Shown piece after piece: positions 1-5,005 of a stretch of 7,951 nt of DNA. The notes beneath the pieces are model-generated. The model searched no databases. It was given only the letters and a program-made list of their open reading frames with translations, and was not told the origin of the DNA. Every line of letters begins with the position of its first letter. The first letter of the stretch is position 1. Source of the stretch: an uncultured Bacilli bacterium (GTDB lineage: Bacteria > Bacillota_I > Bacilli_A > ML615J-28 > CAG-698); the NCBI GenBank assembly GCA_947624315.1, contig CANQJU010000045.1, positions 1 to 7,951 of the forward strand, in the 5' to 3' direction. A program made the translations under genes and the position numbers.

Positions 1-73
1 AAATGAAGATGGGGAAATTGTAAATGTTACTGAAAAATATGCAAATAAAATAATAAAAAAATACCATAAATAA
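1..73 (+). CDS. C-terminal end of an upstream gene (partial, unidentified)
   Basis: An open frame beginning at base 2 reads 23 residues and ends at a TAA (71-73). The peptide ends in a lysine-rich tail (IIKKYHK). The gene lies on the same strand as the secreted-protein gene, with only 38 bases between its stop and the next ATG. No terminator hairpin is visible in that gap, so the two are probably co-transcribed. The fragment is too short to assign a family. That it is a real gene end is inferred from position, strand and the clean stop. Confidence 0.5.
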   Translation, partial: NEDGEIVNVTEKYANKIIKKYHK

Positions 74-111
74 TATACATATATTTTTTAAAAAAGGAAG
101 GAAAAATTAAA

Positions 112-1758
112 ATGACAAAAATTTTTAAGAAAGCTTCATTGCTTTTATTATTATTTCTAACTACAATATTTGCAATGTCAAATATTATAGTGATTTCTGC
201 TCGCGCATTGAAATATAATGACTATGATTTTTCAACAATTAGCGCTGATGAAAGTATTAAATTTGTTGAATACCATAATATTCACATTCCTAAAAAAATT
301 GAAAAATCACCAAGTCTTGGGGAAATAACAAGCGATATTATTAAAAAAGTTGCAAATGACGCGGATTATTTGTTTATTTATAATTATGATGAAATGCAAT
401 TGTATGCCGAAAATATCAAAAAACTTGTTAGTAGTTACTCTAACCATGGCACAACATTATTATCAACAAATTCCTATACTTTGCAAAATAGTACTGTCAA
501 AGATTCAAAAGGTAATTGGGTTACATCTGGAGGAGCATGGGATCCAAAATGGAAAAAATACAATTGCTATGCTTATTCGATTAAGAGAAACGAAAATTCT
601 CCTTTTTATGATACAGATACGCAATATCAGCCTGGTGATATGTCTAAGGCTGGCTGGTTTGGAACTTGTAATGAGATAACTGATCTTGTTGATATAGTTA
701 TAAAAGATTTAGAAAAAATGGGATATACTAATATTTCTTCTACACTTAGTATTCCAAGCATAACTGATGAACAGGAATTGATTTGCGTAAGAATGTGTAA
801 AGATGATTATCATTTTATGAGATATGATATAGAAACAGATACCTGGTATCATAAGCCTGGACCATCTGCAATTTTAAAATATAATTATATACCTTCTAAC
901 GATTATATATGGAGCAATGAATGCAGCGTAAATGGTGTTGAAATAGCCCCTCGCATTTATTACGATAGCGATATTTATTTCATAAAATATGATAAGAATA
1001 AAGTCGACACTTCTTCTAGCATATCAAATATTTCATACAAATTGTATGTAAATGCTGGAAAAGATTCTATTTTAGAAATTGATAATTCATCATATAACCA
1101 ATATTATAAAATTAATGTTACTTCAACAAATTCTGTTAAAGCAGAACTATATGATGAAAACATGGAATTACTAGAAACATATAAAGGTTCAAATATTCAG
1201 ATTTATACAGCATTTTTAAATTCTGATTATTATCTGAAATTGAATTATGCTAGTAGTAGTGCTTCAGGAAACATTAATATAAGTATTTCCACTCATACAC
1301 ATTCATATACATATGAACCAGCAGAGTCAAGTCATAATGCTACATGTACTGTTTGTGGATATAAGACAACTTCATCACATGTTTATGATCAACACTATTG
1401 CATCTATTGTAATGTATATACATCTATGCATGATTATGATAGAAATTTTGAATGGATAAGTTATACAATGCATAGTGCCCAATGTTGTTGTGGAGAAGTA
1501 GGTACTCAAGGACATGTAGTAGCGAGTGGTTCTTATAATGCTGGTCAAAGATATGCTAAATGTTTATTATGTGGTGGCCTTGCTGATATTGGATTTGCTG
1601 AATTGAATTCTAATTCTTCAGCAATTACTAAAGTGACAGTTAATGGAAGCTTTATATTACCAAATGGTGTAATTATATTAGAAGCTGCAGATTTAGAAGC
1701 ATATTTAAATGGAACTTTAGTTTTTTATGATAAAGATCAAGTGTCTGTAATTCAATAA
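112..1758 (+). CDS. Secreted protein with Cys/His hydrolase-like core and C-terminal Cys/His repeats
   Basis: This is a predicted exported protein of 548 residues. A signal peptide is clear: basic MTKIFKK, a hydrophobic core at about 8-28, and a likely cleavage after ARA at about 30-32. Residues 140-290 form a compact unit with YNCYAYSI (Cys152), PGD at 174-176, DYHFMRYD (His234) and WYHKPG (245-250). A Cys in NCYAY followed about 80 residues later by a His in DYHF looks like a papain-fold or amidase-like Cys/His pair; this is recall of similar secreted Bacillota proteins plus inference, not a proven family. Residues 300-393 are rich in beta-forming residues and resemble a pre-peptidase C-terminal (PPC-like) beta-sandwich, with an LYD turn near 346-348 and YYLKL at 373-377. 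Residues 396-490 carry Cys/His repeats. A GGAAGG site at 96-101, 10 bases before the ATG, supports the start. No LPxTG motif or membrane anchor is seen, so it is probably released or held non-covalently. The gene is likely in an operon with the upstream gene. Substrate and role are unknown. Confidence 0.85.
   Translation: MTKIFKKASLLLLLFLTTIFAMSNIIVISARALKYNDYDFSTISADESIKFVEYHNIHIPKKIEKSPSLGEITSDIIKKVANDADYLFIYNYDEMQLYAENIKKLVSSYSNHGTTLLSTNSYTLQNSTVKDSKGNWVTSGGAWDPKWKKYNCYAYSIKRNENSPFYDTDTQYQPGDMSKAGWFGTCNEITDLVDIVIKDLEKMGYTNISSTLSIPSITDEQELICVRMCKDDYHFMRYDIETDTWYHKPGPSAILKYNYIPSNDYIWSNECSVNGVEIAPRIYYDSDIYFIKYDKNKVDTSSSISNISYKLYVNAGKDSILEIDNSSYNQYYKINVTSTNSVKAELYDENMELLETYKGSNIQIYTAFLNSDYYLKLNYASSSASGNINISISTHTHSYTYEPAESSHNATCTVCGYKTTSSHVYDQHYCIYCNVYTSMHDYDRNFEWISYTMHSAQCCCGEVGTQGHVVASGSYNAGQRYAKCLLCGGLADIGFAELNSNSSAITKVTVNGSFILPNGVIILEAADLEAYLNGTLVFYDKDQVSVIQ
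1333..1572 (+). repeat. Coding region for degenerate Cys/His zinc-knuckle-like repeats
   Basis: Within residues 408-487 of the secreted protein, four related units follow one another. Unit a is H408-x3-C412-x2-C415-x7-H423. Unit b is H428-x-C430-x2-C433-x6-H440. Unit c is H454-x3-C458-x-C460-x7-H468. Unit d keeps only C484-x2-C487, with Tyr481 where a His would be. The spacing suggests metal-binding or disulfide-stabilised modules, like the HxxxCxxCG repeats in secreted proteins of gut Bacillota. Metal binding is inference. The repeats are diverged at DNA level and visible only in the protein. Confidence 0.6.
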
Positions 1759-1812
1759 TATAATTTATAGTTAGTTATTTTAGAAACTTCATTGAATAAA
1801 TGTTGCGCTTTT

Positions 1813-1975
1813 TTGACATATAAAGGAAAAACGTAAGTAATGATATTTAGAGTTTTTAATATATTAATAAGGGGGCTATCAAAAATTCTACTGATAAAAA
1901 ATTTAAGAATTTTTTAATAGGTAATATAAATTACCCCTGTCAAAAAAAGGACTGAAAGAAAAAATCAGTCCTTTT
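1813..1975 (+). other. Convergent gap: possible promoter and structured AT-rich transcript
   Basis: A perfect TTGACA (1813-1818) stands 17 bases before AGTAAT (1836-1841, four of six bases matching TATAAT). Downstream lies a 9-bp AT-rich hairpin (1881-1889 with 1906-1914) whose stem resumes as CTAT/ATAG (1876-1879 with 1917-1920). A second small hairpin follows, GGTAAT/ATTACC (1920-1925 with 1930-1935). AGGG at 1870-1873 could pair with CCCT at 1935-1938 to enclose both. The stretch ends at the hairpin of 1945-1975. This could be a small RNA, or simply read-through and termination sequence of the upstream gene. Promoter-like and hairpin-like sequence arises easily at this base composition, so confidence is low. 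Confidence 0.2.
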
Positions 1976-1979
1976 AATA
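1942..1979 (-). terminator. Hairpin terminator, distal clpP terminator, probably bidirectional
   Basis: A perfect 11-bp stem (1945-1955 with 1965-1975, AAAAGGACTGA / TCAGTCCTTTT) encloses a 9-base A-rich loop. On the minus strand it is followed by seven T residues (complement of 1942-1948), a good intrinsic terminator. On the plus strand only four T follow the GC-containing part, so it could also stop transcripts from the secreted-protein gene, with less certainty. Confidence 0.75.
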
Positions 1980-1984
1980 ACAAT

Positions 1985-2027
1985 AAAAAACTGTTATTTA
2001 CCATAAAGAGGTTTATAACAGTTTTTT
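1985..2027 (-). terminator. Hairpin terminator directly after clpP
   Basis: A 13-bp stem (1985-1997 with 2015-2027, AAAAAACTGTTAT / ATAACAGTTTTTT) has a 17-base loop that can form three more pairs (ACC 2000-2002 with GGT 2010-2012). It begins seven bases past the clpP stop codon. The A/T ends of the stem provide a six-T run in either direction, so it may work both ways. With the hairpin at 1942-1979 it makes a tandem pair. Confidence 0.7.
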
Positions 2028-2034
2028 AAATTAA

Positions 2035-2613
2035 TTATTTTGTTAGAATATCATCAATTATTCCATATTCTTTAGCTTCATCAGCAAACATATATTTATC
2101 ACGCTCAGTGTCAAGTTTAATTTGCTCGACAGGTTTTCCTGTTTTTTCAGCAAGTATTTGGTTCATTCTTTCACGGATGCGAATAATATGTTCAGCAGCA
2201 ATTTGAATTTCTGTAGCTTGTCCCTGAGCTCCACCTAATGGTTGATGAATTAAAATCTCACTATTTGGTAGGGCAAATCTTTTTCCTTTTTCACCTGCTG
2301 CAAGTAAGAAGGCAGCCATTGAGGCAGCCATGCCAATACAGATTGTTGAAACCTGAGGGGCAATAAAATTCATTGTATCAAAGATAGCCATGCCACTAGT
2401 AATACTTCCACCAGGAGAGTTGATATATAAACAAATATCTTTAGTACTGTCTTCAGCAGCTAAGAATAATAATTGAGCAACAACTGAATTAGCTAATTGA
2501 TCATCGATTTCTCCACTTAAAAGAATAATTCTGTCTTTCAACAAGCGAGAGTATATATCATATGAGCGTTCACCAGCTGAAGTTCTTTCAATAACATAAG
2601 GTACAAATTGCAT
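2035..2613 (-). CDS. clpP: ATP-dependent Clp protease proteolytic subunit ClpP
   Basis: ClpP is the serine peptidase core of Clp proteases. It forms two stacked heptameric rings in the cytoplasm and degrades proteins unfolded by ClpX or ClpC/ClpA-type ATPases. At 192 residues it is the normal length for bacterial ClpP. The catalytic triad is intact: Ser98 in GMAASMA, His123 in ILIHQPLGG, Asp172 in ERDKYMFAD. The substrate-binding glycine motif SPGGS (66-70) and the FVPYVIE(R) N-terminus, which forms the axial loops, are present. The ATG is supported by AGGAGG on the minus strand (2620-2625), six bases upstream. It is a single-gene unit with its own promoter and two terminators, divergent from the cotD-like gene. 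No clpX or tig neighbour is present. In related bacteria clpP is often under CtsR stress control, but the operator here does not have the usual spacing. Identification is very secure. Confidence 0.98.
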   Translation of the reverse strand: MQFVPYVIERTSAGERSYDIYSRLLKDRIILLSGEIDDQLANSVVAQLLFLAAEDSTKDICLYINSPGGSITSGMAIFDTMNFIAPQVSTICIGMAASMAAFLLAAGEKGKRFALPNSEILIHQPLGGAQGQATEIQIAAEHIIRIRERMNQILAEKTGKPVEQIKLDTERDKYMFADEAKEYGIIDDILTK

Positions 2614-2634
2614 ATTTTTCCTCCTATTTATTCT

Positions 2635-2663
2635 ATTGTATACTAATTATACTTGATTGTCAA
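2635..2663 (-). promoter_or_regulatory. clpP promoter (SigA-type)
   Basis: On the minus strand, TTGACA (complement of 2658-2663) is followed by a 17-base spacer and TACAAT (complement of 2635-2640). That is a perfect -35 and a five-of-six -10. Transcription would start near 2628, leaving a short leader containing the AGGAGG site. An alternative TATAAT lies inside the spacer (about 2647-2652 on the plus strand) but has no -35 at proper spacing. Confidence 0.7.
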
Positions 2664-2679
2664 ATCGAAAAATGTCAAA
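2658..2679. repeat. TGTCAAA direct repeat over the clpP -35 region
   Basis: TGTCAAA occurs at 2658-2664 and again at 2673-2679, a 15-base period. The first copy overlaps the clpP -35. CtsR operators consist of GGTCAAA-like heptads separated by three bases (10-base period), so this is similar in word but not in spacing. It could be a diverged stress-repressor site or a duplicated -35 element. Confidence 0.35.
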
Positions 2680-2743
2680 ATGAATATTTTTCAATATGCA
2701 AAAGCACATTCAAAATAAACTATCATTAATATACTACTACTAG

Positions 2744-2752
2744 AAGGAGGTG
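2744..2752 (+). promoter_or_regulatory. Ribosome binding site selecting a GTG start
   Basis: AAGGAGGTG is close to a perfect anti-16S match and ends seven bases before the GTG at 2760. The next in-frame ATG (codon 37, about 2868) has no such site and would remove the conserved N-terminal half, so the GTG is the start. Confidence 0.85.
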
Positions 2753-2759
2753 TAAAAAA

Positions 2760-3026
2760 GTGAATAACCAAAACTTCTTTAATCAAGGACAATTTGTAGA
2801 ACAAGGTGTTCAACAATTACCACCAATTGTTACTCGTCAAACAAATGTTGTTCATCGTTATATTGTAATGGAACAACCTCATATTTGTGAAATGGAAACA
2901 AAGGTAATTAATCATTATATTAAACGCCATAAATATGTTCCACGTCCAATTTGTTGTGAAGAAAATACATATTGTGAGGAAAACTTAGGATGTTGCCCAG
3001 GAATGAATAATAATGATGAAATGTAA
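2760..3026 (+). CDS. Spore coat protein, CotD family-like
   Basis: This is a small protein of 88 residues, rich in His, Cys, Asn and Gln, with no membrane segment or signal peptide. The order of features fits CotD-type coat proteins: a low-complexity N/Q-rich start, LPPIV at 20-24 (compare APIV in Bacillus CotD), TNVVH at 28-32, a His-spaced middle (His41, His52, His57), and a Cys-rich end (Cys65-Cys66, Cys72, Cys78-Cys79). CotD is an inner-coat component deposited late in sporulation; the cysteines probably serve cross-linking. Assignment rests on recalled family pattern, not on a database match. The gene stands alone between a divergent clpP and a terminator. A clear mother-cell sigma promoter was not found upstream, although AT-rich partial matches exist. 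If correct, it implies the organism forms, or recently formed, endospores. Confidence 0.72.
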   Translation: MNNQNFFNQGQFVEQGVQQLPPIVTRQTNVVHRYIVMEQPHICEMETKVINHYIKRHKYVPRPICCEENTYCEENLGCCPGMNNNDEM

Positions 3027-3046
3027 TTTAAATATTTAAAGAAAAG

Positions 3047-3102
3047 AATCTATCTTAAAAAAAGGATTAATGCTAATCTTTTAAAAGATAGATTTTCTTT
3101 TT
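3047..3102 (+). terminator. Terminator of the cotD-like gene
   Basis: A 10-bp stem (3047-3056 with 3085-3094, AATCTATCTT / AAGATAGATT) carries an inner hairpin (GATTA 3065-3069 with TAATC 3074-3078, loop ATGC, extended by A-T pairs). It is followed by a T-rich tail (TTCTTTTT, 3095-3102). It lies about 20 bases after the stop codon. Confidence 0.75.
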
Positions 3103-3169
3103 ATTAATGAGTAAGAGAAATTTATATGTCATAATTTATCTAAAATTAAATTTGTTTTCTTTAAATAAC

Positions 3170-3198
3170 TTGAATTATATATTAAAAAGTAGTACAAT
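3170..3198 (+). promoter_or_regulatory. Promoter of the ABC exporter operon (SigA-type)
   Basis: TTGAAT (3170-3175), a 17-base spacer and TACAAT (3193-3198) form a good vegetative promoter. The start of transcription would fall near 3205, giving a leader of only about 20 bases that includes AGGAG (3210-3214) nine bases before the ATG. No room remains for a leader-peptide attenuator such as that of Bacillus bmrCD. Confidence 0.7.
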
Positions 3199-3223
3199 AG
3201 TTAAAGTTTAGGAGAAAAGAAGT

Positions 3224-5005
3224 ATGCTCTTTGGTAAATATTTTAATAAGTTTTATCTAAAATATTGGTGGCTATTCATTATCGGCATTGCCGCTTTAGT
3301 CGCTGTAAACTATGCCCAACTAGAAATACCAGAGATAATAGGAGATATTGTTGATGGTCTTAAGGGTAGGGAAGTTGGAGGTATAGTTAATTATATTAGT
3401 AAAGATGAAATCAGACATTTGACTTTACAAATATTATTTGTAGCTTTCATTGTGTTTGTTGGAAGATTCATTTGGCGTATTTGTATCTTTGGTAATGGTA
3501 TAAAGATTGAAGCCGATATCCGCAATGATATGTTCTCTCATATGCTAAAACTATCCCAAGAAAAGTTTTCTAAAAACAAAACCGGAGCTATTATGGCTTT
3601 ATATACTAATGATTTAACGATGATAAGGCAATGTTATGGTTCGGGAACAATTATGACTGTTGATGCTATTACTTTAGGTGTATTAGCCTTTTATAAAATG
3701 ATTAAATTGGATTTGACTTTAGCTTTAGTTTCTTTAGTTCCTTTATTGATTGTTTTAGTTATAAGTCATTTTGTTGGAAAAAGAATACGAAGAAAAGTTT
3801 TAATTAATTTAAAAGCTTATTCTGATTTGAGCGATTTTGTTCAAGAAGATTATATGGGTATTAGCGTTGTTAAAGCTTTTGTTAAAGAAAAACTTAAAAC
3901 AAAATTATTTAGAAAATATAATAAGAATAACATGGATACATGCTTAGACTTTACAAAAGATAATATTTTTGTAAATGTTTTGATTTCAGCCATTTTAACA
4001 ACCGTTACGGCTTTAATTATTTTATATGGTGGTTGGTATATTTATCAAAGCCAACATGGAATGGTTATTAATTTTACTACTGGTGACTTGACTGCTTTCA
4101 ATGCTTATTTTGGTAGTCTTGTATGGCCTATTATGGCTATTGGTCAATTAATCAATATGCGAAGTCAAGGTCAAGCCAGTGCTAAAAGAATTTTAGATTT
4201 ATTAAGTGAAGAAGTTGAAATCAATGATAATGAAGCAAATAGTGAAGCTGTTATTGATGGTAATATATCTATTAATCATTTGAACTTTACATATCCAAAT
4301 ACTAACAATTTAGTTTTAAATGATGTATCTTTCGATATTAAAAAAGGAGAAATTGTTGGTATAATTGGTGCTACTGGAAGTGGAAAAACGACATTGGTTG
4401 ATTTGTTAGTTAGAATGTATAATGTTGATAAGGGAACTATAATGTTTGGCGATTATGATATTATGAATATTCCTTTAGATACTTTGCGTCAATCAATTGC
4501 TTATGTCAATCAAGAAAGTTTCTTGTTTAAAGATACGATTGCTGGAAACATTTGTTTTTCTTTGCCAGAGGTTAATAAAGAGTTAGCTAAAAAATATGCT
4601 ATTGTTAGTGATGTAGATAAAGATATCGAAGACTTCAATGATGGTTATGATACGATTGTGGGAGAAAGAGGAGTAACCGTAAGTGGTGGTCAAAAGCAAA
4701 GAATATCTATTGCTAGAGCATTTCTTAAAGAAGCTCCTATCCTTATTATGGATGATTCTTTAAGTGCTGTTGATATTATTACAGAAGAAGCTATTTTAAA
4801 TAGAGTAAGAGAACTTCGTAAAGGTAAAACTACAATCCTTATTGCTCACCGTATCTCAACACTAAAAACTTTAGATAAAATTATTGTTTTAGATAATGGA
4901 CGAGTTGATGGTATTGGTAATCATGAAAGTCTATTACAAACTAATGAAATATATCAACGTGAAGTTCACCTTCAAGAATTAGAAAAGGAAGAAGGTGAAG
5001 AATAA
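3224..5005 (+). CDS. ABC exporter half-transporter, degenerate-site subunit
   Basis: This is a fused membrane and ATPase half-transporter of 593 residues, a usual length for BmrC/LmrC/YfiB-type multidrug exporters. Six membrane segments are apparent at about 14-33, 68-88, 143-160, 163-184, 248-272 and 290-312. The nucleotide-binding domain begins near 345, with Walker A GATGSGKT at 382-389, Q-loop Gln430, signature VSGGQ at 486-490, Walker B ILIMDD at 506-511, D-loop SLSAVD at 512-517 and switch His542. The residue after the Walker B aspartate is Asp511 instead of the catalytic Glu. In heterodimeric exporters such as TM287/288, BmrCD and LmrCD this marks the subunit whose Walker motifs form the non-hydrolysing site. 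The signature motif is canonical and would complete the partner's active site. The stop codon overlaps the next start by one base, so the two chains are made together. Substrate cannot be told from sequence; drug or lipid export is inferred from the family. Confidence 0.93.
   Translation: MLFGKYFNKFYLKYWWLFIIGIAALVAVNYAQLEIPEIIGDIVDGLKGREVGGIVNYISKDEIRHLTLQILFVAFIVFVGRFIWRICIFGNGIKIEADIRNDMFSHMLKLSQEKFSKNKTGAIMALYTNDLTMIRQCYGSGTIMTVDAITLGVLAFYKMIKLDLTLALVSLVPLLIVLVISHFVGKRIRRKVLINLKAYSDLSDFVQEDYMGISVVKAFVKEKLKTKLFRKYNKNNMDTCLDFTKDNIFVNVLISAILTTVTALIILYGGWYIYQSQHGMVINFTTGDLTAFNAYFGSLVWPIMAIGQLINMRSQGQASAKRILDLLSEEVEINDNEANSEAVIDGNISINHLNFTYPNTNNLVLNDVSFDIKKGEIVGIIGATGSGKTTLVDLLVRMYNVDKGTIMFGDYDIMNIPLDTLRQSIAYVNQESFLFKDTIAGNICFSLPEVNKELAKKYAIVSDVDKDIEDFNDGYDTIVGERGVTVSGGQKQRISIARAFLKEAPILIMDDSLSAVDIITEEAILNRVRELRKGKTTILIAHRISTLKTLDKIIVLDNGRVDGIGNHESLLQTNEIYQREVHLQELEKEEGEE

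Noticed and set aside
350..679. A 109-codon plus-strand frame inside the secreted-protein gene
   Set aside because: It overlaps a gene with a convincing signal peptide, domain features and ribosome binding site. Its own product is an Ile/Met-rich shadow without a binding site.
1870..1941. Possible small inverted-repeat element (MITE) marked by GGGGGCTATC and CCCCTGTC
   Set aside because: The ends are not convincing inverted repeats, no target-site duplication is visible and no second copy occurs in the window.
2682..2735. Possible SigE or SigK promoter for the cotD-like gene (GAATATT at 2682, CATTCAAA at 2707, CATTAATAT at 2724)
   Set aside because: The SigE-like pair is about three bases too far apart, and the SigK-like -10 misses key positions. 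In DNA this AT-rich such partial matches are expected by chance.
3103..3223. Leader peptide or attenuator before the ABC operon, by analogy with Bacillus bmrB-bmrCD
   Set aside because: The only ATG in the stretch before the gene start (3127) runs into a stop after two codons, and the promoter at 3170-3198 leaves about 20 bases of leader with no hairpin.
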